This document shows positions 17,248 to 24,983 of a stretch of DNA of 64,000 nt, one piece after another. Position 1 is the stretch's first letter. Each line of letters opens with the position of its first letter. The position numbers and the translations under genes were made by a program. Below the pieces are notes generated by a model. It was not told the origin of the DNA. It saw only the letters and a list, made by a program, of their open reading frames with translations, and did not search any database. Source of the stretch: Allobosea sp. LC85 (GTDB lineage: Bacteria; Pseudomonadota; Alphaproteobacteria; Rhizobiales; Beijerinckiaceae); contig NZ_JPKG01000061.1 of NCBI RefSeq assembly GCF_000735605.1, forward strand, positions 62,001-126,000, written 5' to 3'.

Positions 17248-17514
17248 TTTTGGGATAACCTTCTTGCTGGGCCGCAGTCGGAAACCGCTGCGTCGTGACA
17301 GAGCGGTAATTCCCGGGCGCCCGATCGGTTCCGCGAATATGTGCAGTGCTACAAAAGTGATCGTGGCCCGGTCAGACCTTTGACGTCCGCGCCGCCCGCC
17401 TCGCGATGCGCAGGAACGCGCGGTCTTAAGGGAACGCTTCGCGAGAGATCACAATTTTCGGACAATGTTGATCCGATCGTTGCCTCAGGCGTTTAGCTGG
17501 CAGGAGGAACGGCC

Positions 17515-18036
17515 ATGAAACATGATCTCATGCTCAAGGCGTTCACCGCGATGCTCACGATGGTCCCGGTGACGTCGGCTTCAGCCCAGCAGGGCACAAT
17601 CGACGAGGCGTCCTTTCTACAGGCCTTCGAAGGGCGCTTCACGGGCACGGGCAAGCTCGAGAACGCAGGCGGATCAAGCCATAACCTGAACTGCAGGTTC
17701 GATGGCGATCAGCAAGGTTCGCGGGTCACGTTGACCGGCAGCTGCTCGACTGCGCTGATCTTTTCCACGACAGTCAGGATCGATCTGCGCTACGATCCCA
17801 GGACGCAGCGCTATGACGGCAAGTTCCGGGAGGGCAAAGGCACCATCGCGAACCTCGCCGGCGCACGCCGTGGCGACAATCTCGCTTTGTCCTTCCGCGA
17901 GACGGCGGAGAGCGTTCGCCCCAATCCTCCCGCCACGCTGACGATCAGCCGCCACGCGGAGGGGTTGGTCTTGGCGCTGAGAGGGAGTCAACCGGGCCAA
18001 GGGCAAAATCTGGACCTGCGCCTCAGTGAAAACTGA
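17515..18036 (+). CDS. Hypothetical periplasmic protein
   Basis: A 173-residue protein with a Sec signal peptide (MKHDLMLKAFTAMLTMVPVTSASA, cleaved before QQGT). The mature part looks like a small beta-rich domain, with FLQAFEGRFTGTGKLENAGGSSHNLNCRFDGDQQGS then LTGSCSTALIFSTTVRIDLRYD. Two cysteines could pair. It may belong to a family of conserved alphaproteobacterial exported proteins without known function. The ATG has GGCAGGAGG upstream with an eight-base spacer, a strong ribosome site. It is followed 55 bases later by an I78-type inhibitor gene on the same strand. Confidence 0.7.
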   Translation: MKHDLMLKAFTAMLTMVPVTSASAQQGTIDEASFLQAFEGRFTGTGKLENAGGSSHNLNCRFDGDQQGSRVTLTGSCSTALIFSTTVRIDLRYDPRTQRYDGKFREGKGTIANLAGARRGDNLALSFRETAESVRPNPPATLTISRHAEGLVLALRGSQPGQGQNLDLRLSEN

Positions 18037-18091
18037 GGCGCCCCTTGAGAGCCGGGCTTGGCGAAGGACAATTCGCCTATAGTCTTGCCCC

Positions 18092-18382
18092 ATGACCAGA
18101 CCTCTCTACCTCCTCGGCCCGATCGCAGCATTGGCCCTCACCGCTTGCACGGCGGCCGGCCAACCATCCCGTGCCGCTCCGCCCAGCCCGTGCTCGCCCG
18201 AAGGAGCCAAGGGCCTTGCAGGGCAGATCGGCCAGAGCGACGCCGAGGTCATGCGAGCAACAGGCGCGAGTGTGGTGCGACGTCTCTCACCCGGCTCGCC
18301 CATGACAATGGATTATCGCCGCGAACGGGTGATGATCGAGGTGGATGGCCACGGAAAGGTCCTGCGGGCATTCTGCGGCTGA
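18092..18382 (+). CDS. I78 family peptidase inhibitor-like lipoprotein
   Basis: A 96-residue lipoprotein. The signal MTRPLYLLGPIAALALTAC ends in an LTAC lipobox. The mature part matches the small I78 inhibitor domain: LAGQIGQSDAEVMRATGASVVRRLSPGS, then MTMDYRRERVMIEVDGHGKVLRAFCG. The conserved DYRxxRxxxxxD...VxRxxCG ending is characteristic. Fungal members inhibit serine peptidases; bacterial ones are anchored in the envelope and mostly untested. No peptidase gene lies beside it. Confidence 0.8.
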   Translation: MTRPLYLLGPIAALALTACTAAGQPSRAAPPSPCSPEGAKGLAGQIGQSDAEVMRATGASVVRRLSPGSPMTMDYRRERVMIEVDGHGKVLRAFCG

Positions 18383-18448
18383 CGCCACATGGCGCTCCCC
18401 CAAGGGGCTGCCATTGCCGGGACGATGAAACCCTTAGGGGGAATGATG

Positions 18449-18538
18449 GCGGACAGGGAGGGATTTGAACCCCCGATACCCTTGCGGGTATGCCGCATTT
18501 CGAGTGCGGTGCATTCAACCACTCTGCCACCTGTCCGC
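18449..18538 (-). tRNA. tRNA-Ser (anticodon CGA)
   Basis: The minus strand folds into a full 90-base serine tRNA. The acceptor stem is GCGGACA paired with TGTCCGC, the D-arm has GTGGCAGAGTGG, the anticodon loop is CTCGAAA with anticodon CGA, the long variable arm is TACCC-GCAA-GGGTA, and the T-arm is GGGGGTTCAAATCCCTC. It reads UCG. The 3' CCA is not encoded. No integrase gene or attachment repeat lies beside it. Confidence 0.97.
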
Positions 18539-18839
18539 GGTCGCCTTCGGTCGAAGCGGGCTGGTTACTACACGCCACGTCGGACGGTTACAAGCCTCCT
18601 CGCTGTCATAAATCCGACGAATCTGAAGCCCCGCGACTTGACCTGAAGAGCCGCCAAGACTATCGAGCCTCGTCCGGCGTGGGGAAACCCGCGCCTGATC
18701 TCTTTTGCGTGTCCGGCTCTGCGTTGCAGCGTCCGGCATGATCGAAGAGTGAACCCGACCACGTAACGACTGCCAAAAAGCCGTCCCGCATGCGCCTCGC
18801 GAGGCCATGACAGGGCGGGGCTGAACATGGAGAACAACG
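18539..18839. other. Upstream region of tRNA-Ser and rplU
   Basis: About 300 bases between the divergent tRNA-Ser and rplU genes. They must hold both promoters and the L21 leader. GGAGAAC lies just upstream of the rplU start. I see no convincing leader hairpin or other element. Confidence 0.4.
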
Positions 18840-19514
18840 ATGTTCGCAGTCATCAAGACCGGCGGTAAGCAGTTTCGCGTCGCCGCGAACGATGAAATCA
18901 CCATTGCCAAGCTCGAAGGCGAGCCTGGCGATACCGTTGCCTTCGGCAACGTCCTGATGCTGACCGACGGCGAGAAGTCGACGCTCGGCGCGAAGGAACT
19001 GGCCGAGATCACCGTCGCAGGTGAGATCGTGCGCCAGGCCCGCGGCGAGAAGGTCATCGCCTTCAAGAAGCGTCGCCGCCAGAACTCGAAGCGCAAGCGT
19101 GGCTTCCGCGCCGAGCTGACGATCGTGCGCATCACCGACATCCTCACGGGCGGCAAGAAGCCCGAGATGAAGAAGGGTGACGCTTCGACCGTTGCCGTGA
19201 AGGCCGCCGCCAGTGCCGTCAAGGGCAAGGCGAAGGCTGAAGCCAAGGCTGAGGCGCTCGACGCCTCGAACCTCTCGCTGATCTCGGGCGTCGGCCCGAC
19301 CATCGAGAAGAAGCTGCGCGCTGCCGGCATCACCTCCTGGAACGACATCGCCGCCTGGACCGAGGCCGACGTCGCCAAGTGGGACGAAGAGCTCAAGCTG
19401 CGTGGCCGCGCCACCCGCGAGGAGTGGGTTGTTCAGGCCAAGGAACTCCTGGCCGGCAAGCCCCCGCGCGCCAAGGTCGACCAGGCCGAACAGGCTTCCG
19501 GCGAGGACTACTGA
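18840..19514 (+). CDS. rplU: 50S ribosomal protein L21 with C-terminal helix-hairpin-helix extension
   Basis: Residues 1-103 are a standard L21 (MFAVIKTGGKQFRV, then KVIAFKKRRRQNSKRKRGFR), which binds 23S rRNA in the large subunit. The usual protein ends there, but this one has 224 residues. After an Ala/Lys-rich linker (about 108-140) comes a helix-hairpin-helix-like domain, LSLISGVGPTIEKKLRAAGI, followed by WNDIAAWTEADVAKWDEELKLRGR, to about residue 206. Such long L21 proteins are known in Hyphomicrobiales, and the role of the extra domain is unknown. GGAGAAC lies upstream of the ATG. rpmA follows 100 bases downstream, the universal rplU-rpmA order. Confidence 0.97.
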   Translation: MFAVIKTGGKQFRVAANDEITIAKLEGEPGDTVAFGNVLMLTDGEKSTLGAKELAEITVAGEIVRQARGEKVIAFKKRRRQNSKRKRGFRAELTIVRITDILTGGKKPEMKKGDASTVAVKAAASAVKGKAKAEAKAEALDASNLSLISGVGPTIEKKLRAAGITSWNDIAAWTEADVAKWDEELKLRGRATREEWVVQAKELLAGKPPRAKVDQAEQASGEDY

Positions 19515-19614
19515 CAGCTCCTGTCAGGCAGTCTTCGGCTTTCATCTCCGAACCGGTGGCTTTTGCCGCCGATTCGGGTTAGAGAGACAAACAGTAGTTT
19601 CGAGGTAGGGCGTT

Positions 19615-19881
19615 ATGGCTCACAAAAAAGCAGGCGGCTCGTCGCGCAATGGTCGCGACTCCGAAAGCAAGCGTCTCGGCGTGAAGCGCTTCGGCGACCA
19701 GGCGGTCGTGGCCGGCAACATCATTATTCGTCAGCGCGGCACCAAATGGCATGCCGGCGTGAACGTTGGCATGGGCAAAGACCATACGCTCTTTGCGACG
19801 ACCAATGGACGAGTCCGATTCACGACGAAACTCGGCCGAGCTTTCGTGAACGTAGTCCCGGCCCAAGAGGCCGCAGAGTAA
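19615..19881 (+). CDS. rpmA: 50S ribosomal protein L27
   Basis: An 88-residue L27 starting [20 protein letters not shown], with the N-terminal tail that reaches the peptidyl-transferase centre. The conserved core is [20 protein letters not shown], then [17 protein letters not shown]-like segments. The length is normal. It follows rplU in the same orientation and ends before a strong terminator at 19974-20011. Confidence 0.98.
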   Translation: MAHKKAGGSSRNGRDSESKRLGVKRFGDQAVVAGNIIIRQRGTKWHAGVNVGMGKDHTLFATTNGRVRFTTKLGRAFVNVVPAQEAAE

Positions 19882-19973
19882 AAGGCGGATAGGGAAGTTC
19901 CTTGATCCGCCGGTTCCATCGAACCGATCGGATCAAGGGCAAGGCCCGACAAGGGTCTCCCGAAGGTCAAGCG

Positions 19974-20011
19974 AAAGGGGAGATGGGACCAAAGTCCCAG
20001 CTCCCTTTTTT
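19974..20011 (+). terminator. Rho-independent terminator of rplU-rpmA
   Basis: GGGGAG-AT-GGGAC, a CAAA loop and GTCCC-AG-CTCCC form a long hairpin that runs directly into six T. It lies 92 bases after rpmA and 24 bases before the next ATG. Confidence 0.85.
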
Positions 20012-20034
20012 CGTTTGCGCCGACGGAGAGACCG

Positions 20035-20670
20035 ATGTTCCCCGAACTGACCCGCGACGATGTCTTCCGGCTCGAGACCCGCCGTCTCTGGCTGCGCTGG
20101 CCGCGTATGGCGGACGCTTCCGCCATCCTGCGCCAGGCTGGGGAGAAAGCCGTGGCCGAGATGACGGCCTCGATCCCGCATCCCTATCCGGCGGATGCGG
20201 TCGAGCCCTTCATTTTCGCCATGCGCAAGGGCAATGCGCTCGGCGAGCACTTGGCGCTGGCGATCACGCCGCGCTCCAGGCCGAACGAGCTCATCGGCAT
20301 GATCGGCGCCCATAAGCAGGCGACCGGCATCCCCTTCATCGGCTACTGGCTCGGCACCCCGCACTGGGGCAAGGGCTACACGACCGAGGCCGCCCAGGCT
20401 CTGATCGACACGCTCTTCACCTTGCTCGATATCCCGGCGATCGAGGCGGATACGCGCGTCATCAACCCGGCCTCGCGCCGGGTACTGGAGAAGTCCGGCT
20501 TCCGGCAGGAGGGCTCTTTCCTGAAGTCGCTGCCGGCACGGGGTGGGCTGTTCCCCTGTGAGCAGTATCGGCTCGACCGCTCGACCTGGGCTGCCCTGAA
20601 GAGCTGGGGCTCGACGGGCTGGACCCACGCGCCCGAGATCGAGACCCCCGGCGAGTTCTGCGTCGCCTGA
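20035..20670 (+). CDS. GNAT N-acetyltransferase (RimJ/RimL type)
   Basis: A 211-residue cytoplasmic acetyltransferase. The LETRRLWLRWPRMADASAIL opening, the central IGYWLGTPHWGKGYTTEAAQALI acetyl-CoA segment, and INPASRRVLEKSGFRQEG near the end are the hallmarks of RimJ/RimL-type GNAT enzymes, which acetylate protein N-termini or small amines. The ATG follows GGAGAGACCG. It lies downstream of rpmA in many Hyphomicrobiales, but the terminator at 19974-20011 separates it from the ribosomal operon. Confidence 0.85.
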   Translation: MFPELTRDDVFRLETRRLWLRWPRMADASAILRQAGEKAVAEMTASIPHPYPADAVEPFIFAMRKGNALGEHLALAITPRSRPNELIGMIGAHKQATGIPFIGYWLGTPHWGKGYTTEAAQALIDTLFTLLDIPAIEADTRVINPASRRVLEKSGFRQEGSFLKSLPARGGLFPCEQYRLDRSTWAALKSWGSTGWTHAPEIETPGEFCVA

Positions 20671-20675
20671 AACGA

Positions 20676-20706
20676 AGCAGCCCCGGCAGATGATGCCGGG
20701 GCTGCT
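20676..20706. terminator. Hairpin between convergent genes, possible bidirectional terminator
   Basis: AGCAGCCCCGGCA, a GATGA loop and TGCCGGGGCTGCT form a perfect 13-pair stem between the stops of the GNAT gene and the first erythronate dehydrogenase gene. There is no proper T-run on either side; the minus strand continues TCGTTTC. Confidence 0.6.
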
Positions 20707-20731
20707 CGCTAATGGCCCGTGAGCCGCGGGC

Positions 20732-21715
20732 TTACTTGACGAAGTTGCCGCCAAGCTCGTCATCGATATGGACGCGGATGATCTCCTCGAAGCTCGCTTC
20801 CGCCTTGAAGCCGAGTGCGGTCGAACGCTGCGGGTTGAAGTTGCGCGGCCAGCCGGCAACGATGCCGTCAATGACCGGATCCGGAACCCGCTTGATCCGC
20901 TTCACCACGTTCTCGCCGGCGACCTTGCGCAACGCCTCGATCTGCTCGGCCACCGTGCAGGAATAGCCCGGCATGGTCAGCGTGCGGCGAGGGCCGATGG
21001 CGCCGGTATCCATCGTCGCGGCGTGGACGAGGAAGCCGACGGCCGAACGCGGCGAGGCATGCCAGTGCCGGACCTGATCGGAAACCGGCAGCACCGCCTC
21101 CTCACCGTTCAGCGGTTCGCGGATGATGTTGGAGAAGAAGCCGGACGCCGCCTTGTTCGGCTTGCCCGGACGCACGCAGATCGTCGGCAGGCGAATTCCG
21201 ACACCGTCGAAGAAGCCGCGGCGGGAGTAGTCAGACAGCAGCAGTTCGCCGATCGCCTTCTGCGTCCCGTATGAGGTCAGCGGCGTGGTGAAGAACTCGT
21301 CCTCGATCTTCTCATGGAAGGGGGCGCCGAAGACCGCGATCGAGGAGGTGAAGACGAGACGCGGCTTGTAGCCGCCGCCGGCCTTGCGGATCGCATCGAA
21401 GAGATGGCGTGTACCGTCGAGATTGATCCGGTAGCCCTTGTCGAAATCGGCCTCGGCCTCGCCCGAGACGATCGCCGCGAGATGGACGATCAGGTCGGGG
21501 CGGGAAGCGATCAGCGCCTCGGCCTCCCCCTCGTTCGACATGTCGGAGACGACGACGTCGAAGATGAAGGGCGCCGCGGCCGGCGCGCTTGCGGCGACGA
21601 CATCCTGGGCCGTGATCTTGGTGACCGGCTTGCCGCCGAGCTGACCATCATGGGCCAGTCGTTCGATGAACTTGCGGCCGACCATGCCGGCACCACCGAG
21701 AACGAGAATATGCAT
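20732..21715 (-). CDS. denD: D-erythronate dehydrogenase (first paralogue)
   Basis: A 327-residue extended SDR. The GGAGMVGRK nucleotide motif is at residues 7-15, the LAAIVSGEAEADFDKGYRIN segment follows, and the catalytic Ser124-Ser125 and YGTQK (Tyr149, Lys153) are intact. The pattern matches DenD, which oxidises D-erythronate at C2 to 2-keto-erythronate with NAD+ in tetronate catabolism. The kinase and PdxA2-type enzymes of that pathway are not in the window. A closely related paralogue follows at 21742. The gene lies downstream of it in the same direction, 26 bases away, so they form an operon with the SDR gene at 22757. Confidence 0.85.
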   Translation of the reverse strand: MHILVLGGAGMVGRKFIERLAHDGQLGGKPVTKITAQDVVAASAPAAAPFIFDVVVSDMSNEGEAEALIASRPDLIVHLAAIVSGEAEADFDKGYRINLDGTRHLFDAIRKAGGGYKPRLVFTSSIAVFGAPFHEKIEDEFFTTPLTSYGTQKAIGELLLSDYSRRGFFDGVGIRLPTICVRPGKPNKAASGFFSNIIREPLNGEEAVLPVSDQVRHWHASPRSAVGFLVHAATMDTGAIGPRRTLTMPGYSCTVAEQIEALRKVAGENVVKRIKRVPDPVIDGIVAGWPRNFNPQRSTALGFKAEASFEEIIRVHIDDELGGNFVK

Positions 21716-21741
21716 GGGGATTTCCTGGTGCTTGTTGTTGA

Positions 21742-22737
21742 TCAGTTTGGCAGGCGCCCGCCGAGATCATCCTCGATATGGACGCGGATGATCTCGTCGA
21801 AATCCTTCTCGGCCCGGAAGCCGAGCTCAAGCGCGCGCCTGGCCTCGAAACCGGTCGGCCAGCCGGCGACGATCTCGGTGACCGCCTTGTCCGGAGCACG
21901 GCGGATCAGATTGACCGCCTTCTCGCCCGCGACACGCCGCAGCGCCGCGATCTGCTCGCCGACGGAGCAGAAGACGCCCGGCATGGTCAGATTGATCCGC
22001 GGGCCGAGAGCTTCGCGGTTCAGCCCGGCAGCATGGAGCAGGAAGCCGACGGCCGAACGCGGACTCGCATGCGTGAAGACAAGATCGTCGCCGACCGGCA
22101 ATGACGCTTCCAGCCCGACCAGCGGCTCGCGGATGATGCTGGAGAAGAAGCCGCCGGCCGAGGCATTCGGCTTGCCCGGGCGCACGACGATCGACGGGAA
22201 GCGGATTCCGACGCCGTCGACCAAGCCCCGCCGCGAGTAATCCGCAAGCAGCAGCTCGCCGATCGCCTTCTGCGTCCCGTACGAGGTCAGCGGCGTGGCA
22301 TGGAACTCGTCCGGGATCACCTCCGGATAGGGCGCGCCGAACACGCCGCTCGACGAGGTGAAGACGAAGCGGGGCACATAAGAGCCGCCATCCTTCTGTC
22401 CTTCCCGCCGGATCGTCTCGAGCAGGGTCCGTGTCCCGTCGAGATTGATCCGATAGCCCTTGTCGAAATCGCGCTCGGCCTCGCCGGAGATGATCGCAGC
22501 AAGGTGGAAGATCAGCAGCGGGCGGGCCCCGATCAGTTCCGCGGCGATGGCGGGATCGGCGAAATCCTCGGTGCGGATCTCGATCTCGCCGCCAAAGCCC
22601 CGCGGTGTTTCCGGCGTAACGACGTCGGTCAGCGTCAGCTTGCTGACGGCCTTGCCCGCGCAAGCACCATCAGCCGCCAGCTGCGCTGCGAGCTTGCGGC
22701 CGACCATGCCGGCTGCACCTGTTACCAGGATGTGCAT
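21742..22737 (-). CDS. D-erythronate dehydrogenase paralogue (second copy)
   Basis: A 331-residue extended SDR clearly related to its neighbour at 20732. Long blocks are shared, such as SGEAE.DFDKGYRINLDGTR and LTSYGTQKAIGELLL. The nucleotide motif GAAGMVGRK is at residues 7-15 and the active site YGTQK gives Tyr153 and Lys157. The start at 22737 has AGGAAAGGA upstream. The two copies arose by tandem duplication and may act on different tetronates or stereoisomers. It sits between the SDR gene at 22757 and the other copy, with 19 and 26 base gaps. Confidence 0.8.
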   Translation of the reverse strand: MHILVTGAAGMVGRKLAAQLAADGACAGKAVSKLTLTDVVTPETPRGFGGEIEIRTEDFADPAIAAELIGARPLLIFHLAAIISGEAERDFDKGYRINLDGTRTLLETIRREGQKDGGSYVPRFVFTSSSGVFGAPYPEVIPDEFHATPLTSYGTQKAIGELLLADYSRRGLVDGVGIRFPSIVVRPGKPNASAGGFFSSIIREPLVGLEASLPVGDDLVFTHASPRSAVGFLLHAAGLNREALGPRINLTMPGVFCSVGEQIAALRRVAGEKAVNLIRRAPDKAVTEIVAGWPTGFEARRALELGFRAEKDFDEIIRVHIEDDLGGRLPN

Positions 22738-22756
22738 CGACGCGTCCTTTCCTGAG

Positions 22757-23503
22757 TCAGAGCGCGAAGCCACCATCGGCAAGATGAATCTGCCCGGTGG
22801 TGTAGCTCGACTCGTCGGATCCAAGGTAGACGGCAAGCCAGGCGATTTCCTCGGCGGTGCCGAGCCGGCCCATCGGCTGGCGGTCGACGAAGGCCTGACG
22901 CGCAGCCGCCTCGGTCGTCTTGGTCGCCTTCGCGAGATCGGCGATGCGCTGGTCGAGCGAGGGCGACTGGATCGTGCCCGGGCAGATCGCATTCGCGCGA
23001 ACGCCCTTCTTGATGTAGTCGGCCGCGACCGCCTTGGTCAGGCCGATCACGGCCGCCTTGGTCGCGCCATAGGCATAGCGGTTCGGGATGCCGCGCACCG
23101 AGCCGGCGCCCGAAGCGATATTGACGATGGAACCCGCGCCCTTCGACAGCATCCCGGGCAGGAAGGCCTTTGTCGTGCGGTGCATCGACTTGACGTTGAG
23201 GTCGAAGGAAAAATCCCAGGCCTTGTCGTCGCAGTCAAGAACGGTGCCGTGGTGAACGAAGCCGGCGGCATTGACGAGAATGTCGATCGGGCCGACCTTC
23301 TCGGCGAAAGCGTCGACGGCCTTGCTCGAAAGCACGTCGAGCTTGCGCTTCTTCGCCTTGGGAATGCCCTCCAGCAGCGCGACATCCTTGTCCGTCGCCC
23401 AAACCGTCGCGCCTTCCCTGACGAAGGCTTCCGCAATCGCCCGGCCGATGCCCTGCCCCGCGGCCGTGACGACCGCGACCTTGCCTTTCAAACGTCCTGC
23501 CAT
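22757..23503 (-). CDS. SDR family oxidoreductase
   Basis: A classical SDR of 248 residues with TAAGQGIG at 13-20, NAAG at 78-81, the catalytic Ser131 and YGATK (Tyr145, Lys149), and the C-terminal LADGGFAL. The sequence resembles the DHRS6/2-keto-3-deoxy-L-fuconate dehydrogenase group, which oxidises sugar acids or hydroxybutyrate with NAD+. It is the first gene of an operon with the two erythronate dehydrogenase paralogues, which suggests a hydroxyacid substrate. The precise substrate is not fixed by the sequence. Confidence 0.85.
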   Translation of the reverse strand: MAGRLKGKVAVVTAAGQGIGRAIAEAFVREGATVWATDKDVALLEGIPKAKKRKLDVLSSKAVDAFAEKVGPIDILVNAAGFVHHGTVLDCDDKAWDFSFDLNVKSMHRTTKAFLPGMLSKGAGSIVNIASGAGSVRGIPNRYAYGATKAAVIGLTKAVAADYIKKGVRANAICPGTIQSPSLDQRIADLAKATKTTEAAARQAFVDRQPMGRLGTAEEIAWLAVYLGSDESSYTTGQIHLADGGFAL

Positions 23504-23535
23504 GTCCTTGGTCCTCTTGTTCAGCCGGCTTATTA

Positions 23536-24660
23536 TCAGAGCTGCTTGCGCATATGCGTCAGGCGCCGGTCGGCCAGATCGGCGTGATGGGTGATCGCGA
23601 AACCCAGGCGCTCATACCAGGCGATGCGCTGTGTCAGCTTCGCGTTGGTGTAGAGATGCACCGAGCCAAAGCCGAGCGCGGCGGCGCGGTCATCGGCAAA
23701 GCGCATCAGCAGCAGGCCGAGCTTGCGTCCCTGCGCCTCGGGGCAGACCGCCACGCTCCAGATCGTGAAATCGTCCGGCGCGATCTCGAGAACAAGGGCA
23801 GCATCCAACCCGCTGTCGCCGTCGACCAGCCAGACCTCATGTTCGGCCACGACCTGCGCATAATCTGCGATCCGCGGCAGCGAAGGCACGCCGATAATGG
23901 CCTCGTTGGGCGTATAGGCTGCGTTCTTCAGCGCGAGGATGGCAGGAATGTCGGCCAGCGACGCCCTGCGCAATGACATCGCGTCGGTCTGGCCCAGCGT
24001 CTGGTTGAAGGCGGCGAGCGCCCGCTTCTGCCGGCCCTCGGCGTCGAAATTCGAGGGGTCCAGCCAACGCTGGAACCCTTGCGCGCGTACCGGCCATTCG
24101 CTGTCGAGGATCGAATACCAGGCGGTGTCGCGATTCCCGCCCTTCACCACCATGTGCTGGCGGAACAGGCCTTCATAGTGGAAGCCGAAGCGCAGGGCGG
24201 CCCGCTTCGACGGTTCGTTCAGAGCGTTGCACTTCCACTCGAAGCGGCGATAGCCGAGCGAGAAGCCGTAGGCACCGCACAGATAGATCGCCTCGGTCGC
24301 GACCCGGGTCTTCTGCAAGCTCGGCGAATAGGTGATGTAGCCGACCTCGAAGACGCCATGCTCGGGCCTGATCTCCATTAGCCAGAGATGGCCCTTGGCC
24401 TTGCCATCGGCCCTGTCGATCACCGCGAAGGGCACGATGCCGGCCTTCGCCGCCATCATCGTCAGCAGTTCGCGATAGCTTTCGCGATCCTGCGGCGGAT
24501 GGGCCGGCATCCAGGTCCAGATGTGATCGTGCCCGCCATTGGCCTGCCAGATATCGTCAAGATGCCGGTCCGGGTCGATCGGCTCGAGCCGGCAATAGCG
24601 CCCTTCCAGAACCTTGGCCGGCGGAAAGGGCGGCGCCTTCCAATCGGGGGAAAGCGTCAT
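23536..24660 (-). CDS. Tandem GNAT acetyltransferase (fusion of two GNAT domains)
   Basis: A 374-residue protein made of two acetyltransferase domains. Residues 1 to about 215 are RimJ/RimL-like (RYCRLEPIDPDRHLDDIW, then EVGYITYSPSLQKTRVATEA, then RFEWKCNALNEPSKRAALRFGF). Residues from about 229 to the end are a second, shorter GNAT domain (LRRASLADIPAILALKNAAY, then IWSVAVCPEAQGRKLGLLLM and ITHHADL). In the first domain the acetyl-CoA loop is unusual (SLQKTRVATEA); the second has a good AQGRKLGLLLM loop. The ATG overlaps the stop of the upstream hypothetical gene in an ATGA junction. The substrates are unknown. Confidence 0.8.
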   Translation of the reverse strand: MTLSPDWKAPPFPPAKVLEGRYCRLEPIDPDRHLDDIWQANGGHDHIWTWMPAHPPQDRESYRELLTMMAAKAGIVPFAVIDRADGKAKGHLWLMEIRPEHGVFEVGYITYSPSLQKTRVATEAIYLCGAYGFSLGYRRFEWKCNALNEPSKRAALRFGFHYEGLFRQHMVVKGGNRDTAWYSILDSEWPVRAQGFQRWLDPSNFDAEGRQKRALAAFNQTLGQTDAMSLRRASLADIPAILALKNAAYTPNEAIIGVPSLPRIADYAQVVAEHEVWLVDGDSGLDAALVLEIAPDDFTIWSVAVCPEAQGRKLGLLLMRFADDRAAALGFGSVHLYTNAKLTQRIAWYERLGFAITHHADLADRRLTHMRKQL

Positions 24661-24983
24661 GGTTCTCCCCGCGCATGCCAGGCGGAGAGATCGAGCGAGA
24701 CCTTCCAGCCGGCACCGAGCTCGGCAGCGGCCGCATGCGCGAGAGCTGTTCCCTCCGCCTCCCAGGCAAGCCGCTCGACCTCATTCGCGAAGGCCGACGC
24801 GGCCTCGTCCTCCTCGTCGTAGATCGCGTCGAACGCATCCATCCAGGCTTCCAGCCGATCGCCGAACGCTTCCGAGAGACCGGCGTCCTCGGCGTCGATG
24901 GCCTTGCGCCTGCCCTTGGCGTCAAGCGTCCAGAGACCGCTTCGCCCAAGCCACTCGGGCGCGATGACGAGTTCGCTGCTCAC
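24657..24983 (-). CDS. Hypothetical protein
   Basis: A 108-residue soluble, acidic protein (MSSELVIAPEWLGRSGLWTL, then a helical, Glu/Asp/Ala-rich stretch, ending WKVSLDLSAWHARGEP). No known family is recognised. It overlaps the PEP mutase-family gene before it and the tandem GNAT gene after it by four bases each, which places it firmly in a three-gene operon. It may therefore work with one of them. Confidence 0.65.
   Translation of the reverse strand: MSSELVIAPEWLGRSGLWTLDAKGRRKAIDAEDAGLSEAFGDRLEAWMDAFDAIYDEEDEAASAFANEVERLAWEAEGTALAHAAAAELGAGWKVSLDLSAWHARGEP

Noticed and set aside
18449-18538. tRNA-Ser as an integration site
   Set aside because: No integrase gene lies nearby, and no direct repeat of the tRNA 3' end was seen in the window.
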